DNA of 64,000 nucleotides from Arcobacteraceae bacterium (lineage in GTDB: Bacteria > Campylobacterota > Campylobacteria > Campylobacterales > Arcobacteraceae): contig JALNYH010000003.1 in the NCBI GenBank assembly GCA_023229945.1, positions 1 through 64,000 on the forward strand. The letters run 5' to 3'. Every line of letters starts with the position of its first letter. Within the stretch, counting starts at the first letter, position 1. Shown in pieces: positions 17,265-25,825 of the stretch. Both the position numbers and the translations under genes were made by a program. The notes beneath the pieces were generated by a model. That model was not told the origin of the DNA, did no database searches, and saw only the letters and a program-made list of their open reading frames with translations.

Positions 17265-18316
17265 TCTTTATAAAACCTTTGTAATATATTGTATGCAGTA
17301 TCTCTTTTTGCTGGATACTCTCCAATATCATTTATCAATCTTATCATCTCTTCTTGATTCATTTCGTTTTTTGCTCCAGCTGCACTTACTACATTTTCTT
17401 CCATCATAGTACTACCCAAATCATTTGCTCCAAAGAGTAGGGCTAGTTGTCCTATATAACTTCCTTGTGTTACCCAAGATGATTGGATGTTTTGAAAGTT
17501 GTCAAGATAAAGTCTTGCAACACTCAAAAGTCTCAAATATCTATTAGATGATTGAGAACCAATATCTGGATTTTCAACTTTAAGTTTTGTATTAGCACTT
17601 TGAAAAGACCAAAGAATAAAAGCTCTAAAGCCACCTGTTTCATCTTGTAAATCTCTTATTTTTTCCCAATGCTCAATAATTTCTTCGTCACTCTCAATTG
17701 TACCAAACATCATAGTAGCAGTTGATTTCATCCCAATCTTATGTGCCGCTCTATGCACTTCAAGCCAGTCTTTTGTATCTAGCTTGTTTGGTGCTATTAT
17801 ATCTCTTACTCTATCACTCAAAATCTCTGCCCCAGCTCCTGGAATAGAACTAAGCCCTTTTTTTTGTAATCTTACTAGAACTTCATTGTAGCTTAGTTTA
17901 GAAATTTTAGCTATATAATCTATCTCAATTGCACTAAAGCCATGAATTGTGATGGTTGGATATTTGGAACTAATATGTTCTAATAAATCCTCATACCACT
18001 CAATTTTAAGTTTTGGATGCACTCCACCTTGAAATAAAATTTGTGTTCCGCCAATTGCCAAAAGTTCATCAATTTTTTGGTCAATTTCTTCGTATGTTAA
18101 TATATACGCATCACCATCTCTACCATGCCTATAAAATGCACAAAACTTACAATCAACCCAGCAAACATTAGTATAGTTTATATTTCTATCTACTATAAAT
18201 GTAGTTATTTTTTTCGGATGAAGCTCAAGTTTTCTTACATATGCCATCTTCCCAAGCTCTAAAAGTGAACTATTTTGTATCAAATCTAGTGCTTCTTTGT
18301 TTGTAAGTCGTTTCAT
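17261..18316 (-). CDS. mqnC: Cyclic dehypoxanthinyl futalosine synthase MqnC
   Basis: A radical SAM enzyme of the futalosine route to menaquinone; it cyclises dehypoxanthine futalosine. The 351-aa protein has the cluster motif CWVDCKFC (C52, C56, C59), then FYRHGRDGDAYILTYEEI, which favours MqnC over MqnE. Position between bamA and an M16 gene matches Helicobacter. It implies the organism makes menaquinone through futalosine, as is usual in this phylum. Confidence 0.94.
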   Translation of the reverse strand: MKRLTNKEALDLIQNSSLLELGKMAYVRKLELHPKKITTFIVDRNINYTNVCWVDCKFCAFYRHGRDGDAYILTYEEIDQKIDELLAIGGTQILFQGGVHPKLKIEWYEDLLEHISSKYPTITIHGFSAIEIDYIAKISKLSYNEVLVRLQKKGLSSIPGAGAEILSDRVRDIIAPNKLDTKDWLEVHRAAHKIGMKSTATMMFGTIESDEEIIEHWEKIRDLQDETGGFRAFILWSFQSANTKLKVENPDIGSQSSNRYLRLLSVARLYLDNFQNIQSSWVTQGSYIGQLALLFGANDLGSTMMEENVVSAAGAKNEMNQEEMIRLINDIGEYPAKRDTAYNILQRFYKE

Positions 18317-18331
18317 TTTTATTTAATATCC

Positions 18332-18359
18332 AAAATTTAAAATTTAAAATTTAACATTT
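18332..18359. repeat. Heptanucleotide repeat AAAATTT x3-4
   Basis: Three exact AAAATTT units (18332-18338, 18339-18345, 18346-18352) plus a variant AACATTT (18353-18359) fill the bamA-mqnC gap. The period is 7 bp, like the other intergenic repeats here. Confidence 0.75.
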
Positions 18360-18362
18360 TAG

Positions 18363-20582
18363 TTAAAATCTTTGCCCCAAAGAAAACTCAAATGAAGATG
18401 TTTTGTCTCCAGCTTCTTTCATAAGTGGTTTTGCAAATACAAATTGTAGTGGACCAACTGGTGAGTTCCATTCCAAAAATGCTCCAGTACCAGCTCTTTT
18501 GATTTCACTTACATTTCCTTTTCCTATCATACCATAATCTAAAAACACACCCCATCTCATCTGTGCTTTTGGGAAAAGAGGAAAAGTAAGTTCAGCATTA
18601 TTTGAAGCCATCATATCATAATACCCTTCAGTATCTGTAGAATCCCTATAAAAAGCATAATCTTCATATCCTCGCACAGACCCTATACCACCAAGAGAAA
18701 ATCCTGAGTTTCTAGGTACTTTACCAAGGTCATTTAGGTAGTTTAAGCTTAATTTATTTCTAAAAATTACATCATAATCAAGCCAATCTTTCATCCCATA
18801 AAAATATTTTAATGTATTTTGAAGTTTTAAAAATTCTGCATCACCTGCAAGTCCAGCATATTCTAAACTAGAATTGGCTTCTATCCCTTTTCTTGGCATA
18901 AAATAATCATCTGTAGAATTGTATTTCATATATGGAATAAGAGAAATTGTAGTGTAGTTATCATTTTTAGTAATATCTAAATTGTCAGTTAATTTTGTTT
19001 TATCAAGCTTTAAATTTGAACCAACAGTTAAATTTCTTGTCAGCTTATGTCCTAGACCCCATATAGTACCATAACTTTTAGTTGTTTCATCTATATCAGT
19101 TGATTCATAGTCTCTCTCTCTACTATAAACACTTGCTAGTCCACTAAATTTACTATCAAAAATAGCAGGGTTAAATAAAGATAATTCTAAATCAAATTTC
19201 TTTTTTGACCATTCTGTTGAAAACTGTAAATCTTTACCACTTCCAAATATATTACTATCATTAACTGCAGCATTTAATAAAAAGCCATCATAGCTTCCAT
19301 ATCCACCACCAAGAACAAGCATACCAGTTGGAGCTTCTACTACTTTTACCGTCAAGTCCATTTTATCTTCAGAAACTCTAATTTGCTCGATTGTTACATC
19401 TTCGAAGTGTCCAGTTCTTTTTAACGCATTTATAGAGTCTGAATAATCAGTTGAACTATAAAGGTCTTTTGGTGCTAAAAACACATCTCTTCTTATTACT
19501 CTATCTAAAGTTCTTGTATTTCCAGAAATATATACATCATTAATATAAACTTTTTGATTTGGTACTACGCTTATAGCTATATCAACAGTTTTGTTTTCTA
19601 TATTTTTTACTAAATCATAATCAACATCAGCAAATGCATATCCCAAATCACCAATAGATGTTTTGATAAATTCTACATCAGTTCTAAGTCTTTCAATATT
19701 AAAAACTTTGTTTTCTTGTAGTTTTAACTCTTTGTATAATGTTTCAGGATCTAATATACTAGCATCTAGATATATTTTGATAGAATTTACAGTATATTGA
19801 ATCCCCTCGTCTATAAAGAAATCCAGTTTTCCACTATTAGAGTTAAAATCAACTTTTAAAAATGGAGATTTTACATTTGCATCAAGAAAACCTCTTTGAA
19901 AATAAAGATCTTTTATCCTATGATTTTCGTATTCTAGTTGTTCAATATTAAGTTTGCCATCATTTCTACCAAAGAACCAAGATACACTATCTTTTTGTTT
20001 ATTTGCAGTCACATCTTCAAATTCACTTCTTTTTATATTTTGAGCACCTTGATAATTGACTTCTTGAAGTATAATATAATCACCTTTATTGACTTCAAAT
20101 TGAACAGCAATTGAATATTCATTTATAGTTTCAATGGTTACTTCCACAACAGAGTTTAAATATCCTTCTCGTTCTAATTCAGTTAAAAGTGCTTGTTTTG
20201 CATTGTCAAGTCTTTGTTTTGTATAAATACTTCCTTTATTTATACCCATTATTGTATAAAGCATTTTTTTATCTTCATCTCTGGATTTATATCCAGTTAC
20301 ATTTAAGCTAGCAATTGAAGGCTTTTCTTTGAAATTAAAAGTAACTATACCTTGTTCTTCATGTACTAAGATATCATCAAAATATCCAAATTGAAAGAAT
20401 TTATTGATTGATTCATCAATTTTTTGTATATTTAAATCATCACCAACTTTAAAGTTTAATGTTTCTAAGGCAATTCTATCAGAAATTCTAGCTAGGTTCT
20501 CAAACTTGATATCTTTGATTTGTGTGGCACTTAATGTTGTTGTTATTATTAGTGGCAATAAAGCTGTTGAAATTTTTTTCAC
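18363..20582 (-). CDS. bamA: Outer membrane assembly factor BamA
   Basis: Essential Omp85 protein that inserts beta-barrels into the outer membrane. The 739-aa sequence has a signal peptide, about five POTRA domains (to roughly residue 400), and a C-terminal 16-strand barrel with the loop-6 motif VRGY (636-639) and a terminal Phe (GQRF). It begins the leftward run bamA-mqnC-M16-gltX, with 46 nt to mqnC. Confidence 0.96.
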   Translation of the reverse strand: MKKISTALLPLIITTTLSATQIKDIKFENLARISDRIALETLNFKVGDDLNIQKIDESINKFFQFGYFDDILVHEEQGIVTFNFKEKPSIASLNVTGYKSRDEDKKMLYTIMGINKGSIYTKQRLDNAKQALLTELEREGYLNSVVEVTIETINEYSIAVQFEVNKGDYIILQEVNYQGAQNIKRSEFEDVTANKQKDSVSWFFGRNDGKLNIEQLEYENHRIKDLYFQRGFLDANVKSPFLKVDFNSNSGKLDFFIDEGIQYTVNSIKIYLDASILDPETLYKELKLQENKVFNIERLRTDVEFIKTSIGDLGYAFADVDYDLVKNIENKTVDIAISVVPNQKVYINDVYISGNTRTLDRVIRRDVFLAPKDLYSSTDYSDSINALKRTGHFEDVTIEQIRVSEDKMDLTVKVVEAPTGMLVLGGGYGSYDGFLLNAAVNDSNIFGSGKDLQFSTEWSKKKFDLELSLFNPAIFDSKFSGLASVYSRERDYESTDIDETTKSYGTIWGLGHKLTRNLTVGSNLKLDKTKLTDNLDITKNDNYTTISLIPYMKYNSTDDYFMPRKGIEANSSLEYAGLAGDAEFLKLQNTLKYFYGMKDWLDYDVIFRNKLSLNYLNDLGKVPRNSGFSLGGIGSVRGYEDYAFYRDSTDTEGYYDMMASNNAELTFPLFPKAQMRWGVFLDYGMIGKGNVSEIKRAGTGAFLEWNSPVGPLQFVFAKPLMKEAGDKTSSFEFSLGQRF

Positions 20583-20636
20583 TGTTAACCTTATTAGTAA
20601 ATTTTGAATAAGAGTCTACCTAAAGTTAGTTTAAAG

Positions 20637-20642
20637 TATAAT
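20637..20642 (+). promoter_or_regulatory. -10 element upstream of tyrA
   Basis: A consensus TATAAT hexamer lies 32 nt before the GTG of tyrA, in the short gap divergent from bamA. No clear -35 is visible, which is usual for sigma-70 promoters in this phylum. Confidence 0.5.
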
Positions 20643-20674
20643 TATAAAAAAGATAAAACAAAAGGAATTTGCAA

Positions 20675-21505
20675 GTGACAGTAGGAATTGTTGGTATAGG
20701 GCTTATGGGTGGCTCATTTGCTAAAGTATTGAAAAAATATAAGTTAGCTAATAAAATATTTGGTTATGACCATAATATCAATCATCAAAAAACTGCCTTA
20801 GAACTTGGGCTTGTTGATGAGATTTGTGATTTAGAATGTCTTAAAAAATGTGATTTGATAGTTTTATGTATTCCCGTAGATGGAATTATTGCTTTTTCAA
20901 AAAATTTGGTTGATATATCCCAAAATACAACCATAGTTGATTTTGGAAGTACAAAAGAACTTATTGTAAACAACTTACCAATCGAAATTAGATCAAGTTT
21001 TGTTGCAGCTCATCCTATGACAGGGACAGAAAAATTTGGACCAGAAGCTGCTATTGATAGTCTTTATGAGGATAAAATAGTAGTTTTATGTGATGTGTGG
21101 CAAAATAGTAGTTACCATTTAGAAAAAGTTACAAATATTTTTAAGTCAATTGGAATGCGTATCATACAAATGGATGCAAAAGAGCACGATATTCATGCGT
21201 GTTATATGAGTCATCTTCCTCATGCAGTATCATATGCACTAGCCAAAACTGTAATGTGTCATGAAAATCCAAATGCTATTATCACTTTAGCAGCTGGTGG
21301 ATTTAGAGATATGAGTCGTATTGCAAAAAGTTCACCAAATATGTGGTGTGATATTTTTAGACAAAATAGAGAAAATCTACTTGATGCACTCAACATTTAT
21401 GAATCAAAACTTGCTATGTTAAAAGAGATGCTACAAAATGAAGATTATGATGCTATACATAAATATATGGCAAAGGCAAATACTCTTCATGACATACTTA
21501 AGTAA
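20675..21505 (+). CDS. tyrA: Prephenate dehydrogenase
   Basis: NAD(P)-dependent oxidative decarboxylation of prephenate to 4-hydroxyphenylpyruvate in tyrosine synthesis. It has an N-terminal Rossmann motif GIGLMGGS, the HPMTGTEKFGPEAA motif, and the conserved HDIHACYMSHLPHA region. I chose GTG at 20675 because AAGGA (20662-20666) sits 8 nt ahead; an in-frame TTG at 20669 would be too close to it. No chorismate mutase domain is fused. Confidence 0.93.
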   Translation: MTVGIVGIGLMGGSFAKVLKKYKLANKIFGYDHNINHQKTALELGLVDEICDLECLKKCDLIVLCIPVDGIIAFSKNLVDISQNTTIVDFGSTKELIVNNLPIEIRSSFVAAHPMTGTEKFGPEAAIDSLYEDKIVVLCDVWQNSSYHLEKVTNIFKSIGMRIIQMDAKEHDIHACYMSHLPHAVSYALAKTVMCHENPNAIITLAAGGFRDMSRIAKSSPNMWCDIFRQNRENLLDALNIYESKLAMLKEMLQNEDYDAIHKYMAKANTLHDILK

Positions 21506-21507
21506 GT

Positions 21508-21621
21508 AATAACTAATAATGAATAACTAATAATTTAGGAGTCACTTCCGTGACTAATTATATAAAAAATGTTGCATAGCAACACGATAATTATTAGTTG
21601 TTAGTTGTTAATTATTAGTTT
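21508..21621. repeat. Composite intergenic repeat element with two hairpins
   Basis: Left arm: two 14-bp units (21508-21521, 21522-21535; 13 of 14 identical). Core: two perfect hairpins, AGTCAC-TTCC-GTGACT (21540-21555) and TGTTGC-ATA-GCAACA (21570-21584). Right arm: TTAGTTG, TTAGTTG, TTAATTA, TTAGTTT (21594-21621), broadly inverted relative to the left arm. It lies between the convergent tyrA and methyltransferase genes and supplies the methyltransferase stop codon. It may act as a bidirectional terminator. Confidence 0.75.
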
Positions 21622-22217
21622 TTTTGTGCTATCGCACAAAAGATTGGGTAACTTTCTTTTGCTATATAGACATTTTCATAGAATACTATTTCAAATCCAT
21701 TTTGCTTTAAAATAGTGCTTAGTTTTGTTTTATCAAATCCAAAATGTTCAACTCCTTCTAGATTCTCACCATGGAAAGTGCCATCTTCTTTGTCTAAATC
21801 ACTTATTGCTAGGTATCCTTTGTCTTTGAGGGCTATATTTGATTTTGAGATAAAATCATTTGTATCTTTGATATGATGAAGCGTCATAGATGTTGCAATA
21901 ATATCAAAGCTATTTTGGGGTAGGTGGTTGTCGTTTATATTGTGTTTTTCACATTTTATATTTTCCAACGAGTATTCATTTATTTTTTGGTTATAAACTT
22001 CAAGCATACCATCACTAAAATCCATCCCTGTTATACTTTTGACATCATCTACAAATCCAAAAGATACAAGTCCAGTGCCACATCCATAATCAAGTAAATC
22101 AAAATCTTTTATATTCGGTATTTTTTCTTTTATGGTTTTTACAAAAGTTTGAGCTATATCAACCCTTGTACTTTTTTTATCCCAAGTATGAGCTAGTAGG
22201 TCAAATTTATTAGTCAT
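21615..22217 (-). CDS. Class I SAM-dependent methyltransferase
   Basis: About 200 aa with the Rossmann SAM-binding motif DYGCGTGLVSF, acidic loop GMDFSDGMLEVY, and FDIIATSMTLHHI (motif IV). Start at 22217 (MTNKFDLLAHTWDKK) is preferred; an in-frame ATG at 22268 would overlap the divergent pgeF start. The layout fits small-molecule methyltransferases of the UbiE/COQ5 superfamily; the substrate is unknown. The C-terminal codons and stop fall within a heptameric repeat. Confidence 0.82.
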   Translation of the reverse strand: MTNKFDLLAHTWDKKSTRVDIAQTFVKTIKEKIPNIKDFDLLDYGCGTGLVSFGFVDDVKSITGMDFSDGMLEVYNQKINEYSLENIKCEKHNINDNHLPQNSFDIIATSMTLHHIKDTNDFISKSNIALKDKGYLAISDLDKEDGTFHGENLEGVEHFGFDKTKLSTILKQNGFEIVFYENVYIAKESYPIFCAIAQKN

Positions 22218-22272
22218 TAAAGCCCTTAATATGTTTTTTGGTATTATAGCCAAAAAACTATTAGGCATTTTT

Positions 22273-22974
22273 ATGAAGATAGATTTAGGTAAAAATATTA
22301 AGGCTTTTTATACCACCATATATGACGGTAATATGGCTTATTATACCACTAATGATAAGCTAAGTGTTGATAATAATAGGCAAAATATTGCATTAAAATA
22401 TGATTTTGATATAAATGAGTTAAAATACATGAATCAAATTCATGGCAATCGTATAGAAGTGGTTGATAGTAGTTCACCAAGTCAGATATTGGAATGTGAT
22501 GGAATTGTGACAAAAGAGCCAAATCTTCCTTTGATGGTGCAAGTGGCTGATTGCATAGGTGTGATGTTTTATGATAGTGTACTTGATATCATAGGAGTGG
22601 CTCATGCAGGAAGAAATGGGACATTTTTGGGTATTTCATCACAAATGGTATCAAAAATGATAGATACATTTGGTTCAAATCCAAAAGATATCAAAGTAAA
22701 TCTTAGTCCAAGCATACAAAAGTGTTGCTATGAAGTAGATGCAAACATGGCAGAATTTGTAGCCAATAATTTTGGTAGTGAGTTTACAAAAGGAAGATTT
22801 ATAGATTTGCAAGGGATTAACAAAATGCAACTTATAAAAAGTGGTATAATAGAAGAAAATATAAATATTTCAACTATTTGTACTAAATGTTCCAATCAAC
22901 CATATTTTTCATATAGAAATGATTCTGGTTGTGGTAGATTTGCGGGGGTTGTTGTCATCAATAGTAAGTCGTGA
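22273..22974 (+). CDS. pgeF: Polyphenol oxidase/purine nucleoside phosphorylase family (YfiH/PgeF)
   Basis: YfiH/LACC1-family protein, 233 aa. Family marks: MNQIHGN, ADCIGVMF with the active-site Cys, the HAGRNGTFLG block, and LSPSIQKCCYEV. Family members have purine nucleoside phosphorylase/adenosine deaminase activity, and E. coli YfiH edits muropeptide precursors. The ATG at 22273 (MKIDLGKN) fits the usual N-terminus; the ATG at 22231 would overlap the divergent gene. The stop codon lies in a period-7 repeat. Confidence 0.88.
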   Translation: MKIDLGKNIKAFYTTIYDGNMAYYTTNDKLSVDNNRQNIALKYDFDINELKYMNQIHGNRIEVVDSSSPSQILECDGIVTKEPNLPLMVQVADCIGVMFYDSVLDIIGVAHAGRNGTFLGISSQMVSKMIDTFGSNPKDIKVNLSPSIQKCCYEVDANMAEFVANNFGSEFTKGRFIDLQGINKMQLIKSGIIEENINISTICTKCSNQPYFSYRNDSGCGRFAGVVVINSKS

Positions 22975-22991
22975 GTAGTGAGTTGTGAAGA
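22964..22991. repeat. Heptanucleotide repeat (GTGAGTN family)
   Basis: Four consecutive 7-bp units, GTAAGTC, GTGAGTA, GTGAGTT, GTGAAGA, cover the pgeF stop codon and the start of the bioA leader. Units are imperfect but keep the 7-bp register. Confidence 0.6.
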
Positions 22992-23001
22992 AAAAGACAA
23001 G

Positions 23002-23018
23002 CCCAGTCATAGACTGGG
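23002..23018 (+). other. Perfect hairpin in the bioA leader
   Basis: CCCAGTC-ATA-GACTGGG forms a 7-bp, GC-rich stem with a 3-nt loop, notable in this AT-rich sequence. It lies 5 nt before the AAGGGGGAAG ribosome site of bioA, so it could affect bioA mRNA translation or stability. It is not followed by a T-run, so it does not look like a standard terminator. Confidence 0.6.
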
Positions 23019-23034
23019 GTTCCAAGGGGGAAGA

Positions 23035-24339
23035 ATGACAAATAAAACAGTAGAAACTGAAGATTTAAAATATATCTGGCATCCTTGTACTCAGATGAAA
23101 GATCATGAAAATATTCCACTTATTCCTATAAAAAAAGGAAGAGGGATGTATATAGAAGATTTTGAAGGCAATGTTTATCTTGATGGGATTAGTAGTTGGT
23201 GGGTCAATAATCTAGGTCATTGCAACCCGTATATTACAAAAAAAATCAAAAAACAGCTTGATACGCTAGAGCATGTAATTTTTGCTGGATTTACTCATAA
23301 AAGTGCAGTGCAGTTATCAAAAAAGCTTGTAAAAATAACGCCAGATGGGCTAAATAAAGTTTTTTATGCTGATAATGGCTCAAGTGGTATTGAGGTGGCC
23401 TTAAAGCTAAGTTATCATTATTTCAAAAATATTAATGAAAATAGACCATATTTTGTATCACTCAAAAACTCTTATCATGGAGAAACACTAGGGGCTTTGG
23501 CTATAAGTGATACAGGGCTTTATAAAGAAGTCTATAGTGATATTTTAATCAATTCATTACATGTTCTTAGTCCCAAAGACCAAAGTGAAGATGAAGCATT
23601 AAATGCCATAAAAGATTTGGAAATTTTACTAGAATCTAGACATAAAGAGATTTGTGCTTTTATTGTAGAGCCATTAGTACAGTGTGCTGGTGGAATGAAT
23701 ATGTATCATCGCCTTTATCTATCAAAAGCAAAAGAAATATGTGAGAAATATGGGATATTTTTCATAGCTGATGAAATAGCTGTAGGATTTGGGCGAACTG
23801 GAAATCTTTTTGCGTGTGAAAGTGCTGATATTAGTCCAGATATTATGCTTCTTAGCAAAGGGCTAACTGGTGGGTATCTTCCCCTTTGTGCAGTGATGAT
23901 AAGTGATAAGATTTATGATTCGTTTTATTGTGATTATAGTAGTGGCAAGAATTTTTTACATTCACATAGCTATACAGGAAACCCACTTTGTTGTACTGCT
24001 GCACTTGCCACTATTAAATACCTTGAAAAGTTTGATATTATCGCTAAAAATCAAAGAAAAATTAAACAAATTTCAAAAGAGTTACAAAGATTTAAAACTT
24101 TATCAAATGTAAAAGATATACGACAAACAGGGATGATTGCAGCTATTGAGCTTGATGGGTATAATTCAAGCGATAGAATAGGGCTAAAAATAAATCAATA
24201 TTGTCTCAAAAAAGGGCTTTTTATCCGACCACTTGGAAATGTAGTATATTTTATGCCACCGTTTATTATCAAAAAAGATGAGATAAAATGGGCATTTGAT
24301 GTTATTTATGAAGCGATAGAGAGGAATGGTAATTGGTAA
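23035..24339 (+). CDS. bioA: Adenosylmethionine-8-amino-7-oxononanoate aminotransferase BioA
   Basis: PLP enzyme of biotin synthesis that converts KAPA to DAPA using SAM as amino donor. In 434 aa it has the N-terminal WHPCTQM (BioA-typical), SSWWVNNLGHCNP, the PLP Asp in DEIAVGFGRTG, and the PLP lysine in LLSKGLTGGYLPL. Start ATG at 23035 has a strong AAGGGGGAAG SD; a longer open frame upstream is just leader and hairpin. Codons at the 3' end run into a heptamer repeat. No other bio gene is in the window. Confidence 0.94.
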   Translation: MTNKTVETEDLKYIWHPCTQMKDHENIPLIPIKKGRGMYIEDFEGNVYLDGISSWWVNNLGHCNPYITKKIKKQLDTLEHVIFAGFTHKSAVQLSKKLVKITPDGLNKVFYADNGSSGIEVALKLSYHYFKNINENRPYFVSLKNSYHGETLGALAISDTGLYKEVYSDILINSLHVLSPKDQSEDEALNAIKDLEILLESRHKEICAFIVEPLVQCAGGMNMYHRLYLSKAKEICEKYGIFFIADEIAVGFGRTGNLFACESADISPDIMLLSKGLTGGYLPLCAVMISDKIYDSFYCDYSSGKNFLHSHSYTGNPLCCTAALATIKYLEKFDIIAKNQRKIKQISKELQRFKTLSNVKDIRQTGMIAAIELDGYNSSDRIGLKINQYCLKKGLFIRPLGNVVYFMPPFIIKKDEIKWAFDVIYEAIERNGNW

Positions 24340-24380
24340 TTGGTTATTGGTTATTGGTTATTGGTTATTGGTTATTGGGA
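24325..24380. repeat. Heptanucleotide tandem repeat ATTGGTT (about 8 units)
   Basis: From 24325 the sequence runs in 7-bp units: AATGGTA, ATTGGTA, then five exact ATTGGTT (24339-24373), then ATTGGGA. It covers the last codons and stop of bioA. It is the longest and cleanest of the period-7 arrays here. A looser set of ACTAATA/CTAATAC units on the same strand follows to about 24440. Confidence 0.9.
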
Positions 24381-24460
24381 AAACCATCTTTCTAATACAC
24401 TAATTACTAATATACAAATACACTAATTTCCAATACACTATCACTTAAGAATAATTAGTA

Positions 24461-24466
24461 TATAAT
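24461..24466 (+). promoter_or_regulatory. -10 element upstream of purU
   Basis: TATAAT hexamer 37 nt upstream of the purU TTG start, just after the repeat-filled 24340-24440 gap. No convincing -35 hexamer. Confidence 0.45.
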
Positions 24467-24503
24467 AATACCCATATTTTCAATTTTTAACTAAGGAATT
24501 ATT

Positions 24504-25340
24504 TTGAGTGATCAATATGTACTACTTATAGATACAAAAGACCAAAAAGGTCTTGTTTATCATATCTCTGAAGTTATTTTTAAGCACAACCTAAATATTG
24601 AACAAAACTCTGAGTTTGTTGACGAAGAAGTTGGTAAATTTTTTATGAGAACTGTAATAAGTGGTATTTTAGATAAAGAAAAATTTTTAAATGATATTAA
24701 ATCTGTATTACCAATATCTGCGACTATTAAGTTTACAAAACAACAAAAGAAAAATATTGTAATCCTTGCTACAAAAGAATCTCATGTTTTGGGTGACTTA
24801 CTTATCAAAAACTATGAAGATGAATTGAATGCAAATATTCAAGCTGTTATTTCAAATCATGATTTATTACAAGGTTTAGTAGAAAAATTTGAAGTTCCTT
24901 ATCATCATTGTGATGCAACCAATCTAGACCGTCAAGCTCATGAAGAAGAGTTGTCTAAAATTATAGATATGTACAATCCTGATATTATAGTTTTGGCTAA
25001 ATATATGAGAATCTTGACATCTTGGATAGTGGGTCGTTATGAAGGAAAACTTCTTAATATTCACCACTCATTCTTACCAGCTTTTATAGGGGCAAATCCA
25101 TATAAACAAGCTCATGAAAGAGGTGTTAAAATCATAGGGGCAACAGCACATTATGTGACAAATGACCTTGATGAAGGTCCAATTATTGCTCAAGATGTGG
25201 TGAGAGTTGATCATAATTTTACCTGGCAAGATATGAGAAAAGCTGGTAGAAATGTAGAAAAAGTTGTTCTTTCAACTGCTCTTGATTTGCTTCTTGAAGA
25301 TAGAGTATTTGTTTATAGTAATAAAACAGTGATTTTATAA
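24504..25340 (+). CDS. purU: Formyltetrahydrofolate deformylase PurU
   Basis: Hydrolyses 10-formyl-THF to THF and formate, balancing one-carbon pools and feeding formate to PurT. The 278-aa protein has an N-terminal ACT domain (about 1-75) and a C-terminal formyltransferase-like domain with AKYMRIL, NIHHSFLPAFIG, the HERGVKIIGATAH motif and a catalytic-region Asp in DLDEGPI. TTG start at 24504 with AAGGAATTATT ahead. It is followed at 2 nt by trmL. Confidence 0.94.
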   Translation: MSDQYVLLIDTKDQKGLVYHISEVIFKHNLNIEQNSEFVDEEVGKFFMRTVISGILDKEKFLNDIKSVLPISATIKFTKQQKKNIVILATKESHVLGDLLIKNYEDELNANIQAVISNHDLLQGLVEKFEVPYHHCDATNLDRQAHEEELSKIIDMYNPDIIVLAKYMRILTSWIVGRYEGKLLNIHHSFLPAFIGANPYKQAHERGVKIIGATAHYVTNDLDEGPIIAQDVVRVDHNFTWQDMRKAGRNVEKVVLSTALDLLLEDRVFVYSNKTVIL

Positions 25341-25342
25341 TT

Positions 25343-25801
25343 ATGAAACATTTTAATATAGTATTGCATGAGCCTAGAATTCCACAAAATACTGGAACTA
25401 TTGGCAGACTTTGCTATGCTGCAAATGCTAGCTTGCATCTAATCAAGCCTTATGGTTTTGAAATTACAGAAAAGGCACTTCGCCGTGCTGGGCTTGATTA
25501 TTGGACTGAGCTAAAGGTTTATGAATATGAAAATATTGATGACTTTTGGGCTAAAAATCCATTAGACAATAGACACTTTTTTGCTACGACAAAGACTACT
25601 AACTCATATTTTGATTTATCTTATGAAGAAAATGATTATTTTTATTTTGGCAGAGAAGATGCAGGTCTTCCAAAAGAGATTATTGAATTAAATAATGCAA
25701 ATAATATACGAATACCTATGGTCTCTGAAGCTAGATCACTTAATATTGCAAATTCAGTTTCTATTGTTTTGTATGAAGCTATAAGGCAGTGTGGAGTTTA
25801 A
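25343..25801 (+). CDS. trmL: tRNA (cytidine(34)-2'-O)-methyltransferase TrmL
   Basis: SPOUT-class (SpoU) 2'-O-methyltransferase, 152 aa, with the knot motifs FGREDAGLPKE, IRIPM and SLNIANSVSIVLYEA. TrmL methylates the wobble base of tRNA-Leu isoacceptors in E. coli; length and N-terminus (LHEPRIPQNTGTIGRLC) fit TrmL well. It lies 2 nt after purU and converges on the OmpA gene with a terminator hairpin overlapping its last codons. Confidence 0.93.
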   Translation: MKHFNIVLHEPRIPQNTGTIGRLCYAANASLHLIKPYGFEITEKALRRAGLDYWTELKVYEYENIDDFWAKNPLDNRHFFATTKTTNSYFDLSYEENDYFYFGREDAGLPKEIIELNNANNIRIPMVSEARSLNIANSVSIVLYEAIRQCGV

Positions 25802-25814
25802 CCCACACCACACT
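25788..25814. terminator. Bidirectional terminator between trmL and OmpA gene
   Basis: AGTGTGG (25788-25794) pairs with CCACACT (25808-25814); an alternative GTGTGG/CCACAC pairing gives an 8-nt loop. An A-rich run follows on the plus strand and an AT-rich stretch lies on both sides. It overlaps the end of trmL. Confidence 0.55.
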
Positions 25815-25825
25815 ATATAAAAAAA

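Noticed and set aside
22995..23034. tRNA-like or riboswitch element before bioA
   Set aside because: The GGTTCCA-like stretch is not part of a cloverleaf and no further stems can be drawn; only the single hairpin is supported.
24325..24440. CRISPR array
   Set aside because: Repeat units are only 7 bp with no unique spacers, and no cas genes are present.
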